Source: Sindora glabra (taxonomy: Eukaryota; Streptophyta; Magnoliopsida; Fabales; Fabaceae). From it: 64,000 nt of DNA. Positions 9,937-21,627 of the stretch are shown here, piece by piece. The DNA is taken from positions 19,231,868 through 19,295,867 of the forward strand of contig CM035225.1 in assembly GCA_020226215.1 (NCBI GenBank), written 5' to 3'. The first letter of the stretch is position 1. Every line of letters starts with the position of its first letter. A program made the position numbers and the translations under genes. The notes under the pieces were generated by a model. The model searched no databases. It saw only the letters and a list, made by a program, of their open reading frames with translations, and was not told the DNA's origin.

Positions 9937-12723
9937 ATGAAGAAAATTTTAATTGCTTTTATATATTCAAATGGTACAATTATTGAGGGATCAATAGGGG
10001 TAATGTACGATGGACCTCCCCCAAAGGCATTGAAGTTAAGAGGATGCAGCACTATGGATGTTTTGCGGGAGAGAATTCATGCCCGACTGAAACTTCACGA
10101 AGATCAAGCTGTGGGGAAAATTGTTTATAGGTTTCCACAGCATCAAACAGAGGCTCAATACATGGCATATGAATTGGACGACGATGAAGACTTGGCATAT
10201 GCCATAGCAAGCTATGAACAGCATCCGACGATGACAGCAATAGAGTTGTACGCGGAGGTGATCATATCTAAACTGCACGCGGTCAACCTAGGTTCATAAG
10301 AAAGAGTTCCAACAACTAGATCACCTATGGTTCCAATGGCTAATGTTAGCACTAGTTGTTCAATGGTGCGGGAAGGGCTTCCGTACACGGGTGGAATCGA
10401 GTTCCACATTTCTGATAGTTATACTCCTGCATTGGACTCATCAGTTGCCGGTGTTTTCCCGCGAAATATATCACATACCATGATGGGTTCAACAAGTGCC
10501 TTACCGGTCGTAGAGGAAGAATCCGCTGGTCCTATATTGATGGATGCTCATCTTGAGTCTGGTTTTGAGGATGATGAGGTGTCTTGCAGTAGCGATGATG
10601 ATCGTGACACTGATGACGAGGAACGCGCCACTGCACATGGAGACAGTGTTGCAACGTGGCAGGTGAAGAGTGACAATGTTGCACAGACATCATGTGGTGT
10701 CCCTCAAGCTGCTGTCTTCTCTCACATTGATTAGGATGCCATGCAGAATCCTAATGAATTTCTGAAAATAATGAAACCAAGCTATGATTACGACATGGAG
10801 GACTTACAGGTTGGGCAAAAGTTCAATTGCAAGGAGGCTTTAATTGCTGCAACCAAGCATTACCACATCAGAAGGCACCACAGTTATTATGTGGAGGAGT
10901 CGGATACCAGAAGATTAAGCGTGAAGTGTGATAATTACGGGGACCAATGCAATTTCCACCTCAGAGCGACCAAGCTGAAGAATTGTAACACTTGGACAAT
11001 AACTAGATTTTCAGGGCCTCACACATGTGTCAATGCCAGTTTGACACAGGATCACAAGTCTCTTGACTCCGAGTATATCAGTTCCTTAATACTCGAGATG
11101 ATTAAAGTTAAGCAAGAAGTTAAGCAAGATGTTCCAATCTTGCTTATACAAGAGAGGGTGGAAGGCATGTATTGGTATAAGATTTCATACAGAAAAGCAT
11201 GGAAGGCAAAACAAAAGGCAATTGTGAAGGTGTACGGTGATTGGGATAAATCGTATGAAGTGCTTCCTAAATGGTTGGACATTTTAGGCTACTGTGACCA
11301 AGCGCTGTTCAAGTTGGAGTCACAAGAATTCGTCACAGTTGACAACCGTGTTGATCCACAGAAACATGTTTTCAACCGAGTTTTCTGGGCTTTCAAGCCA
11401 TGCATTGCCGCATTTCCCTACTGCAAGCATTTCATACAAGTTGATGGAACGCATCTGTATGGCAAGTTTAGGGGCGTGCTATTAATTGTTACGACCCAGG
11501 ACGGTAACAAATGTCCCGTTCCGCTTGCCTTTGCCATTGTTGATAGGGAGAACTATGAAAACTGGAGTTAATTTTTGGCATTATTGCGGGTAAATGTTAC
11601 GAACAAGCAAGGAATATACTTGATATCAGATCGGCACCAAGCTATCAAAGACGTTGTGGCCACTGAAGGCCTAGGATGGCAGCCCCCTCATGCTTTTCAC
11701 CGGTACTGTATCAGACATATTGCCAGCAACGTTCGCAAGAAGTGCAGGGATGAGAATGTGAGGAAAGCTGTCCTTAAGATTGGTATGCGTTATAGCATAA
11801 TTTATTTGTTGAACCTTTCATCTATAAATTTGTTTATCTGGTAGTTCAACCCGGTTAACCTATTTGTCTCCTTCTATTCAGTATATGAGCCCAGTTAGGA
11901 AAAGGCCATGGAAAGATTGGACAACTTTAGCAAAGTCAACGAGGAGATCCATAAGAAGTTGACCGCTATTCCGATGGAGAAGTGGACGCTTGCTTATGAT
12001 GAAGGAAAAAGATATGGTCATATGACGACTAACATTGTAGAGTGCATCAATGGCCTCTTCAAAGGATTAAGGAAGCTACCAATCACAAGCCTTGTTCAAC
12101 AAACATACTATAGATGTGTCAAGTACTTTGTGGAAAGGGCAAAAGAAGCACATGCTGAACTACAACAAGGTCACACATACGCAAGCAGATTCAGACAGGA
12201 GCTTGCGACTATCCAGTCACGTGCTTCTTCTGACCACGTTCGTGCTTATAATAGACAAGGGACTAGGTTTGAGGTGGTGGAGGGCCTTGATATGGCTAAG
12301 GGGTCATGTGGAAAGGTCGTCCAAGTATTATTAGACAAAGGGCAGTGTGAATGTGGACAATTCCAAGCATATAGGTATCCTTGCGCTCATATTATTGCTG
12401 CTTGTGCCTCAATCAACATATCATGGGAACCATATGTCGATGTTGTATACAGGCTTGACACACTACTCAATTGCTACAAATCTGAGTGGTGGCCTATCGG
12501 GGAGTGGTCACAATGGAATAACCTACCACCATTCCCTGTCCTAGTTCCAAATTATGGAAGATTACGTGCAAGGGGACGACCAAAGTCGACCCAGATCAGA
12601 AATGAGATGGATTGGCCTCAAGAGAGTGGTGTAAAGCAAAAATGCGGTCATTGTAAGATGGAAGGACATAATCGTAGGCGCTGCCCACTGCTACATGGGG
12701 AGGAAGGCCTTTCTTCACCTTGA
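9937..12723 (+). pseudogene. MURA/MuDR-type MULE transposase with SWIM and CCHC zinc fingers (four nonsense breaks)
   Basis: Preferred start is the Met at 9937 (MKKILIAFIYSNGTIIEG), the usual N-terminal fold of plant MULE transposases. An acidic linker (10560-10625) and a MuDR DNA-binding region (about 10795-11020) follow. The MULE DDE domain has VDGTHL (Asp codon 11443-11445) and LISDRHQ (Asp 11629-11631). A phase-1 intron spans 11783-11881 (gtatgc..ttcag). Exon 2 holds NIVECINGLFK (near 12035), a SWIM finger (CEC..CAH, about 12350-12395) and a CCHC knuckle (CGHCKMEGHNRRRC, about 12644-12685). Stops in the otherwise unbroken frame: TAA 10297, TAG 10732, TAA 11569, TAG 11896. It would cut and paste the element; as written it cannot be made full-length. 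Confidence 0.92.
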
Positions 12724-12905
12724 TTTTTATTATTTTCTTTCGCATTTATGTTGCAAAGTATGTTAACCAATATCATAAGTGTAACGGTCGCACACTGTAT
12801 TTTTTTTTATGGTTGTAAAATTGCACGTCAACATGTATATATATGTTACCCCATTACTAGTAATGTGAACTAACTATTAGTTAATCGTCCAAGTGTATAC
12901 AAATT
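12724..12905. other. Spacer between the transposase and the internal TIR
   Basis: Transposase 3' untranslated sequence and AT-rich DNA; no ORF or repeat recognised. Confidence 0.5.
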
Positions 12906-13090
12906 GGTTAAAATACCAAAATACGAATATTTTATAAACTTTTTCCTGCTTTACCGCGGTTTCGAAAGTATTTACTAAAGTACGCAAGGCGCCACATGTG
13001 TGTTGAAGGCGCCTTTCAACATAGTGCCTTTGCTGTACCTAGCCTATCGAGAGGAAAAGGGCTAGGAGGCGTCATTTCACTTGGCACCCA
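12906..13090 (+). repeat. Internal left-type MULE TIR with GGCGCC dyads
   Basis: It begins GGTTAAAATACC (12906) and follows the outer left TIR through TTTACCGCGGTTTCGAAAG and AGTACGCAAGGCGCC. GGCGCC occurs at 12988 and 13008, and GGCGCC-N9-AGTGCC forms a dyad like those of the outer end. It has the same orientation as the left end at 7042, so it is an extra left terminus in the middle of the element. Confidence 0.85.
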
Positions 13091-13259
13091 TTTCATTTTG
13101 CATTTCATAATATTCAATATTTAATTAGTTATAATTTATGACATTATTTACATATATTATAATTTAAATTTAAGATATATTATTTGCACTTAAATTGTAT
13201 AAGTCTGTTAAGTTAGTGTGTGTTTAAATTTCATTCTAATGCAATGTTTATCATGGCAG

Positions 13260-15729
13260 ATGGCATCCACATCCTGACGCGTTGATCCAAGACCACAGGA
13301 TCTTTCACTGCTGACGGCTCAGGCCTCACACATATCCCAATCTATTTAGGCAGGCCATGTATGGATATAGTTAGATCTGAATTAATCCGAGTATAAACCA
13401 TTTCTGAATTGTAAGACGTGATAATTGGTTAATTTTTTTCTTCTGCAGCCTGACCGTGTGCTCAGGATTCGACGAGCTCATCACTACCATCACCAGCAGC
13501 CGCCAGAGTTGATTGTCCCCTTTTTACGAGAGGTTGGCTTTTACGGCTTGGCGATGTGCGAGTTTGTGCCGATCGACCATCAGCTGATCAGTGCTTTTGT
13601 AGAGAGGTGGAGGTCGGAGACACACACCTTTCACATGCCGTAGGGAGAGACGACTATTATCCTGTAGGATGTTGCTTTTCAGCTCGGCCTATCCATTGAC
13701 GATCGAGTAGTGACGGGGCCCACTGTGTGGAGATAGGCAGGCCTGATAGAGGAGTATTTGGGATTCCAGTTACCGATGGATAAGAATGTTATCAGAGGGG
13801 GCGATTGAGGATGAGTTAGTTGGAGAGACATTTCACTCATCTTCCAGATGATGCGGATGAGGTGACAGTGCAGAGATTCGCCCGGGCTTACATTTTACGT
13901 CTCATTGGTGGGACGTTATTTCCAGACCATTCTGGCACATATGTCCACCTCATGCACTTACCCTTGATTGGACACTTACACGAGGCTAGGACGTACAGTT
14001 GGGGATCTGCCTGCTTGGCCTATCTGTACAGAGAGCTTTGCAAGGCCACCGCGCCAGATTATAGGGAGATAGGAGGGTGTTGCCTACTACTGCAGCTCTG
14101 GGCATGGGATAGATTTCCCACTATCGCCCCCGCGATAGCTGCTTTAGACATACCAGAGGGGGATGTAGGGACTGGCCCCTTAGCACGCAGGTTAGAAAAT
14201 TTTTCAACTCTCACTTATAATTAAGTTTACTACGAAATTATTTAACTTTGTTATTGTACTTCACAGGTGGCACTATCAGAAGACGTTCCAGGATAGTTCG
14301 GCACACAGCCTACCCCATTACAGATACGTGCTGGACCGTCTTCGACTTGACCAGGTATGTAGAGGATAATGGATGTCTTTATTTCAGGGCTTTGTCCATT
14401 CCATTATCGTATTTAAATGACAACCTAAATTTGCAACTTCAGATCGCCTGGATCCCGTACACTGAGGAGGTCACCGCATCACTGCCTCAGTACTGCTTTG
14501 ACGGGAGTGACACGTGGACAGCAGTGGTGCTGCTTATTCACTTTCAGATTATCGAGTGGCACCAGCCTGATAGGGTTTTTGCGGCAGTTTGGACTACGCC
14601 AGGCTATTCCAAAGCCACCGAAGCAGGTGGCGGAGGTCCATTACCTTCACTTGTCCGGTCGGCATGATGAGGAGTGGTACATTCGCCATCAGCTGTATAT
14701 TGCACTCTGGGATATTCGGCGAGACTTGTGCGTTAGCGCCGAGCCGACGACATGCCTAGTTCTGGGACCACGATCCGATTACATGACATGGTACAGACGG
14801 GTTACCAAGCGATGTATTACGCCTGTTGGGGGAGCGCTAGACCTTGTGGTAATATTGCGTGCTAGTTTTCTGTATTTGATTTTCTTTAAATGCATTAGTA
14901 TTATAACTAACTTTAATGTCCAAAATTTGCACAGGTAGATGAGGTTTCCACACTACAGGACTTTACTACCCCTGAGGGCCAGGCTATGTTCACCTTCGAT
15001 GCGCTTAGATTAGCGACGGAGTCCATCCTTCATGCCATTCAGGAGGTTGATCATGTGATTATTGACTCACATGTGGAGCCAGCTCCTTAGGCCCATCATA
15101 TCCCAGACCCTGCGGAGGGTGACCATGATCAGCCTCGCTCTCGCCAACGACGTCGCACTGCTCCACGACATACATCGCAGGCTGATGTTCCGTCCGCTTC
15201 GACAGTGCAGCAAATTCCACCTTCGACTGCCTAGGAGACCATGACGATGATGCTTGATGTTACTGCCTCGTCTCATGTGTACCCTACTGCACCTGATGAT
15301 CCTTCATCCTCCACCATGTTCCCGACTGCACTATATGAGCCGTCATCATCCCAGATGTACCAGTTTCCTCCTGGTGTTCCATCCTCATTCCAAGCATTTT
15401 CACACATACCAGGAGTTTCATCTGCATTCTATGCCTTTCCTTTCGATGATGCTGGTCCATCACAGCCATATCGTCCTGTATTTGATTGGCATACTCAGGA
15501 TCAAGGATTAGCACATGGTGGCATGATGACAGATGACTCAGAGCTTATAGATAGAGGTAGAGGTGGAGGCAGAGCGGGAGTCAGGGGTAGAGGCAGAGCG
15601 GGAGCTAGAGGTAGAGGAGACACAGACACCGGGGACGTGACTCCCGAGCCTGCGCAGAGGGTTAGTAGATACGACCGCCACATTACCGATCCTGGATGTG
15701 GGACTGGACATCACTTACGTAGGCATTAG
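13260..15729 (+). pseudogene. Plant mobile domain (MAIN-like / PP7-long-form-like) gene captured in the MULE
   Basis: Candidate start ATG 13260. The PMD family is recognised from PDRVLRIRRAHH (13450), VERWRSETHTFHMP (13600-13640), DDADEVTVQRFARAYILRLIGGTLFPD (13840-13930, split here by nothing), TYSWGSACLAYLYRELCKA (13990-14050) and LLQLWAWDRFP (14090-14120). Introns with GT..AG ends fit at 14191-14266, 14355-14442 and 14849-14934; another ends near 13448. The C-terminus is Pro/Ser-rich, then RGRG repeats (15550-15625). Breaks: stops near 13275, 13332, 13641, 13665, 15088 and 15232; a frameshift near 13806; and one extra T in the run 14576-14580. MAIN-type proteins act in silencing and meristem maintenance; the role inside a transposon is unknown. 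Confidence 0.85.
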
Positions 15730-15767
15730 CTTTCTTTTCTATGTTTATTGTATATTTATGTATATTT

Positions 15768-15846
15768 GTCTTACTACTTTATTGCCAAACATCAACATTT
15801 AGGATGATTTTACTACTTTATTACTAAACATCAACATTTAGGATGA
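15768..15846. repeat. Tandem duplication of a ~38-bp block
   Basis: 'ttactactttattgccaaac..tttaggatgatt' is followed at once by a near-identical second copy ('ttactaaac'). It sits 40 bp after the PMD stop. It is a simple local duplication. Confidence 0.8.
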
Positions 15847-16380
15847 TTTTAATTACTACGACATTTTTAATTGCTTGCGTAGGAACAATTACAAATAATA
15901 ATAAACTTCAAAATCATTGCAATATTTAATTTTTTTTAAAAAATGATGACAAAGACATCTCCCAAATATAATAACTAACATTATTAATTATCATACTTTC
16001 ACAACTGTTATAATTATCTACTCTTTTTTTTATTTACCATGTGAAAATAAATAAATAATATTAAATTAAATTAATAAATTTTATATTCATAATGTGAAAT
16101 ATATATTTATTTTTTAATTAAATTTTTTTCTCATTATTTATTTAAATATCAAAAAATTAATAATATTAATTATAATATTTGAAGGATAAATAACCATCAT
16201 CCTTGTAAATGACATTAAATGCTGTGTTTATTCAATACGTTATGAGTCGAGTTCACCAAACATTTAAGAATAAAAATACGTAGCACAATTGTCAACGTAG
16301 ATGGGGATGCTGCCCATGTACAGTACAAAAATTCAAGTCCCTTGGGTTCACAGTCGACACGGTCACCGGCTAATTAACTT
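15847..16380. other. AT-rich 3' part of the PMD unit
   Basis: No ORF, RNA or repeat is recognised apart from A/T runs. Confidence 0.4.
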
Positions 16381-16601
16381 AAAAATGAGGAGCGAGGGTG
16401 CCATAGGCCAAATGTGCCATATCGCCTGTTGTCCCTTCCCTTCAGCGCCAATGATGCCATTTCGTCTAGCGTATCTCTACACATCATTTGGCGTCTCTCC
16501 ATCGCTGTGTGTATCTTTTGTGCTTATTTCGATAAAATGTTTCAAAAGAACGATAAAACAAATAATAGTTTCTTAAAAAATAGTTAATCGGTACTTTTCC
16601 C
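16381..16601 (-). repeat. Internal right-type MULE TIR and degenerate dyads
   Basis: It ends GGTACTTTTCCC (16590-16601). Its reverse complement tracks the outer right TIR: TACCGATTAAC, TTTTTTAAGAAACT, TATCGTTCTTTTGAAAC, AATAAGCAC. The GC-richer stretch 16395-16500 has decayed GGCGCC-like cores (ggtgcc, agcgcc, ggcgtc). With 12906 it encloses a 3.7-kb unit holding only the PMD gene. The flanks at 12905 and 16602 share no 9-bp duplication. Confidence 0.75.
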
Positions 16602-17376
16602 TCTCATTGCTAAAATATTTTATCATTGTGACAAAATAAAAAATAACTAATACATGTTACAATTTTGATTTCATTACAAATGAAAAGATTATTGAAACGA
16701 AATAATCACATTTTTTTAAATTTTCAGCTATCTTCAACCTCGTCAGTTTGCATTTACTCTGTCACAAAATAAAAATAATTTTATTGATATAAATACAAAG
16801 TGACAAGAATATTATTCGAATAAATACAAAATAAGAAAAACATATTTATTTCGTTATATTTCTTTTCATTTTTAACAATCTTTAACTTCGTATATAAAGA
16901 ATATTATTGAATAATTCAATAAATTTACTTATGTGTAATAACATATTAAATAATTACTTGTAATAATATGATTCCAAACGTTGGAAGTTTATAATTTCAA
17001 AAATTGATAAATATTAAGTGTCATTGGATTAAATTTTGAGAGACATTATTATAAATTACGTAATTATTCTTTACTTATCCTATATTTTTTAAATAATATT
17101 TAATTATTTACTAAATATTTATTATTTTTATTCATTATATTATTATCATTAACTACTTTCTTTTTTAATTCCTATAATAAATTTATGTATTAGATATCAA
17201 ACTGGAGTTAACATATTTTTATATAACATCAAATATAATTATAAAATGAGTAATTTATTTTCAAAAATTTATTTTGAGTCACAATCATATATTATTTATT
17301 TTTAAAATTTTTATTTTCAAATGATATCAAAATTAATTATTTTTAAAATAAAAAATTACAAAAAAATAGGACCGAG
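16602..17376. other. AT-rich MULE 3' interior
   Basis: Lies between the internal and outer right TIRs. No coding potential or RNA gene is seen. Confidence 0.5.
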
Positions 17377-17555
17377 GGCGCCACCTTGAATGGCGCCCTC
17401 AAACTTTCCCAGAGGCGCCATCCTAGATGGCGCCCCCCTTATGGTGCCAACCCAAATGGCGCCTCCTCCCTCTGTGCGTATTTTGGTAATAAGTTTCGAA
17501 AGAACGGTAAAATGGAAATAAGTTTCGTAAAAAACGTTAAAATGGTATTTTATCC
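17377..17555 (-). repeat. Right subterminal dyads and outer right TIR of the MULE
   Basis: GGCGCC occurs at 17377, 17392, 17414, 17429 and 17459, with GGTGCC at 17443. Three 21-bp dyads are plain, e.g. GGCGCC-ATCCTAGAT-GGCGCC. The TIR proper (about 17465-17555) ends GGTATTTTATCC and abuts the second AATAAAATT copy (17556-17564). Confidence 0.88.
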
Positions 17556-17564
17556 AATAAAATT

Positions 17565-18958
17565 TCCTAAACCAATGTAACAACCGTAGAACCAATCAAA
17601 TTTCCCAAATCAACAGAATATTCCAACATTGAGCTTCAGTTGAACTATGTAATGTAGCTGACAATTTTGGTGTGGAATATGCCATGGGGATGGGAAATAT
17701 TGAGATGATGTACAAGGCAACACTAGCCAGTAATTGTTCCATTACAATCAAGAGAATATAATGATTCTAAGCTATAAAAGAGAAACCAATTTAGTAATTG
17801 CATGTAGATACAGACACAGAAACATGGTTCCTTGAGGGACTCCGGGTAAAGGATTCTGAAGTACTAATACATATCAAATGGAAGAATTCCTGATTGGTTA
17901 TATCAAAAGCCTATCAAATTGGAATGGCCAATCAGATTCATTGAAGACACACCTATTAATCTAGAAAATAATATAGGAAGCATTGTGCTTACAGTCTGTC
18001 TTGGATTTAAGATCAATGTCTGTGACTTAAGAACAGAGTTTCCAGTATTTCATGTTTGATCTCGTTGCCCAGCTGAAAAACTTGTGAGGCGATACTAACA
18101 CAGAGACAAAGGACAAAAGTCCTCATTAGTGTTTCAGCCCTGTATGCTAGTTGAGACCATTTACCCTACTTTCACTTTGGAAAGAAGAAAGATGAAGACA
18201 AATTTAATAAATCTCAGAGTGCATGCAATTCACGTAATTCCAAGTCCATTTACATATTTATTTTTATAAATTTCAGAATGAAAAAATAATTAAATAAAGG
18301 TCATGACTTTATGGTTTAATCTGACCATCAATGCCAAATTTGATGCCACAATTCATTCTTCTCACTCAGGTATCTCATTTCATTGATGTTGTCACTGAAT
18401 ATGCTCCAATATATGTATGTATATATGCAACCTATTGCTTTGTGTGCCTAAACAATTGCAAAGCTGGAAAGCAATCGGAGTTACACAAGTCATTGAATGG
18501 GGAAGTTACTAAGAAATAACCAAAATTGCTTTTTTAACCTCTGAGTGTGTTTATTGAGCAAGCTGTTCCATTTGTCGTCAAAAAGTATTCTTATATACTC
18601 CTTCAAACAAATTAAGCAAAAGATCTTTGAAAAAGCACTAATAAATATCTATAATTTGTCTGCCATTTCTATACATTAGATTATTTATTTTGGTTAATGA
18701 AAAGCAGCTCCAACAACTTATCTTTCACCGGAATTTTTCTTTTTCAGCACTTAACCTTCTTCCATTACTAATGACTCTGATAATGCTAGTCAGCTGTCAA
18801 TGGTAGGGAGTGTGGAAATCATTGACAGTACCTATGTAGCAACCAAGGGACTTCGTCATGCTTGCCATTATAAATTGATCAATGATTTTTTTGTTATTAT
18901 ATAATGCTGATTTTCCCTTCAGCAACTGAAGGAAATACTAGATAATAATGAAAAAAAA
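17565..18958 (+). other. 5' flanking block of receptor pseudogene A
   Basis: This block is closely similar to 37502-38910 upstream of copy C, and partly to the blocks before B, D and E. Shared pieces include 'acagagtttccagtatttca' (about 18031), 'gcaacctattgctttgtg' (18428) and 'aaaagcagct..caacaact' (18702). It holds only short ORFs that are not conserved in frame, so it is probably promoter and leader sequence carried along in the duplications. Confidence 0.6.
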
Positions 18959-21567
18959 AAGGCTTTCGAATGAAGAGGGTTCAGTGCTGTTCTACTTCAC
19001 ATTTTATTTTGTTTGTTCTTCAGTTTCTTGAGTGCTGACTACGAGAGTTCCATCCTCTGCTTAAAGTCCATCAAGGACTCTTTGGAGGATCCGTGTAATT
19101 CATTGCACACATGGGACTTCAAAAATCAATAAAAAAGTTGTATATGTGATCATTTTGATGGTGTCATTTGCTAAACCATAATCAACTGTTTTCGATTCAA
19201 CTTGGCAGTAAGGGGTTGAAGGGTCAGTTCCCTCGGGGGATCACGAATTGCTTCTCGTTGGAGATACTTGATCTTTCAAGTAACTGGCTTTCAGGACATA
19301 TTCCTTATGTCTATAAGCTTGAGCTCTCCAATAACGTATTCTCTGGTGAAATTCCAGCATCTATTGGCAATCTCATTGGCTTAGGTACTGTTGATCTCTC
19401 TTACAATAAGTTCTCTAGTGAAATTCCACGTGAACTTGGCAAGCTCAATCTTCTCACTAAATTTAGTGTTGCTAACAATCTTTTATGGGGGCCAGTGCCT
19501 GTGTTTTCAACAGATGTTGATGTTGGTAACATGGAGAGCCATTTGAACAACAGTGGACTTTGTGGGAGGGGGGTTTAGACCCTGTGGTCAGTTCCACCAA
19601 TCATTCAGGGATGGTCTCATTGTTGGTTATGTTTTCTCGGCAACTTCTGTCATTGCTGTGTACGTGCGGTATTTTGTACCGTGGACACAATTGAAGGCGA
19701 GAAGGAGCAAACCATTTCGAGCTGTGGGTCCTTATTATTCTTACATCAGAAGTAAAATGAAGAAGGAGCAGCAGAGAGAAGAAAATCAGATCGGCAAACT
19801 GCACCTAGACTTGCCACAGAAAAGGCACCAAAGTTTGTTGCACTTACATTTGCAAGAGAAACGATGTCAGAATGTTTTTTCCTCTCTCCCGCACGTACTA
19901 GTTTAAAGTATTGTTGAAATCATTGCCTAATTAATATTAATATTTTTAAAGTTTTAATTTAACTCACTGTTACTATAAAACTTTTTGTACTATAGTGAAC
20001 AAGAACATAACACATCATTATTTTATTGATGTGTTAATACACAGATATGTGATACAGTGAATCAAATTTAAATCCATCATTCTGTGGTAGGATAAAATGT
20101 TCAAGTAAATAACTTTAGTACTATCAAAAACCTTTCGCTGTTCTTAGAAATTTGTTTCCAACAATGTATCACGTATTATTACATGTATTCCATATACTAC
20201 TTATACATTTATATTTTACACAAAATATTTGTATTAAATTACAAATTTTAATTTGTTTGCTTATTGACAGTAAATATGACCCTACATGTATTGATGTACT
20301 ATATTTTTTATCATAATTCTAAATTTCTATGATTACGTTACAATTACTAAACTTGCATATAAAAGCAGCCGCTATACAATAAAATTGCAAAAAATTATGA
20401 TTGGGAAGGCCAAGACAAGACCAATATTGCACTTACGAGCCAGAAATTTTAAAACCATGATATTTAGTAACCAAGAAAAATTTTCTAAGCTTTTATTATT
20501 GATAAATTTTTTAATTAGCATTAAATTATATTACTGTCATTATGAAGACCACTTTTGGTTTTCATTTTTCACCCGCAGATTACTGAAGATGAAGGTTTAA
20601 ATTCTAGAATGACCTTCAAAGAACTTTGTGATGCCAATGACTGCTTTGGTGCAGAAAGTATTATTGGGTTTGGAACAACAGGCATTACCTAGAAGGCAAG
20701 AGGTCCCAACGGTTGTTTGGTGGCAGTTAAAAGATCATACGACTCTCAACTAAATACGAGACCATTCCAAGCAGAAATGATGATTCTGGAGAGGTACAAA
20801 CACCGAAACATTGTTCCTCTGCTTTGGTTTTGTGAAGAACAAGTTGAACGAAAGGGAAGAATTCTGGTTTACCAATACATGCCAAATGGAAGACTTTCAG
20901 ATTTATTATCAATGACAAATGGTGGTATGCCATTGAATTGGCCAGTGAGAGTCAGAATTGCACTTGGCATAGCAAGAGGCTTGTGCTGGCTCCACCATAG
21001 CTTTCACGTAGTTCATTACAACTTGTGCTCCGAGTGCATTTTGCTTGACGAGGACTTTGAGCCCAAAATATCCAATTTTGGTGACGCCATATTCATGAAT
21101 CAAACATTGGTAATGATCTAGATAAGAGTTCTTATATATACAACGGGTCCAACAATGAGTTTGGTTTTGAAAAGATGGATGTTTACAACTTTGGAACTGT
21201 GCTTCTTGAGCTGGTTGCTGGAAAGAGATTTAACCCCAGGACCGGTTCTTTCATTGGTCACGATGGCTCTGCTGTTGTGACTGGCACTACTAGCTTGTCA
21301 AGAAGCCCTTCTGGATTCCATGAGGCCATTGATAAATCTCTGATTGGTAAAGGATTTGATGATGAAATCCGTACTCTTCTCACGTTTGTATGTTACTGCA
21401 GTCAGTCATTGTTAGACAAAAGGTCAACCATGCTCCAAGTGTACACTAAAATGAGATGCAATTGGGGGAGACATGAACTCGGTGAAGATTTTGAAGTGTC
21501 CAAGAAATCTGAAGTTGCTTTTGCTTCTTCTGGTGGAGACGAAATAGTTGAAATAGAAGGCATGTGG
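18959..21567 (+). pseudogene. BIR1-like LRR receptor kinase pseudogene, copy A
   Basis: Ectodomain exon 18959-19906: signal peptide (GFSAVLLHILFCL, in frame, start codon lost), LRR N-cap (ILCLKSIKDSLEDP), short LRRs at 19168-19480 (GEIPASIGNL..), then SVANNLLWGPVPVF, NNSGLCG, a TM segment near 19615-19680 and a juxtamembrane YYSYIR. Kinase exon from 20579: GFGTTGIT, VAVKR (Lys kept), VVHYNLCSECILLDEDFEPKISNFG. The HRD Asp and DFG Asp are both absent, so the kinase was already inactive. Breaks: TGA in the leader, stop after FKNQ, frameshift near 19160, extra G near 19563, TAG 20690, frameshift near 21110; the final stop is now TGG (21565). One LRR fewer than copy C. BIR1-type receptors restrain plant immunity at the plasma membrane; this copy is not functional. 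Confidence 0.88.
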
Positions 21568-21627
21568 AGAACGAGTTTTGTGTCTATGTATTATAGTTTG
21601 CTTTTCCCGCAGTGTCATGTTCCTTGA

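Larger units (their letters stand above)
7042..17555 (+). mobile_element. Mutator-like DNA transposon (MULE) carrying transposase and plant-mobile-domain genes, 10.5 kb
   Basis: The left end begins GGATAAAATACC (7042) and the right end is the inverse, GGTATTTTATCC, ending at 17555. The terminal ~90 bp of the two ends align imperfectly as inverted repeats, sharing blocks such as CGAAACT, ATTAC and AATACGCA. The element is flanked by the perfect 9-bp duplication AATAAAATT, the size expected for Mutator. The paralogous unit shows the empty site near 37493. Inside lie GC-rich subterminal dyads at both ends, a 143-bp tandem array, a MURA-type transposase pseudogene, a second internal TIR pair and a PMD gene relic. 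This is the best-supported insertion in the window. Confidence 0.95.

Noticed and set aside
15254..15514. Met/His-rich ORFs on both strands over the PMD C-terminus
   Set aside because: They are out-of-frame shadows of the Pro/Ser-rich tail of the PMD gene.
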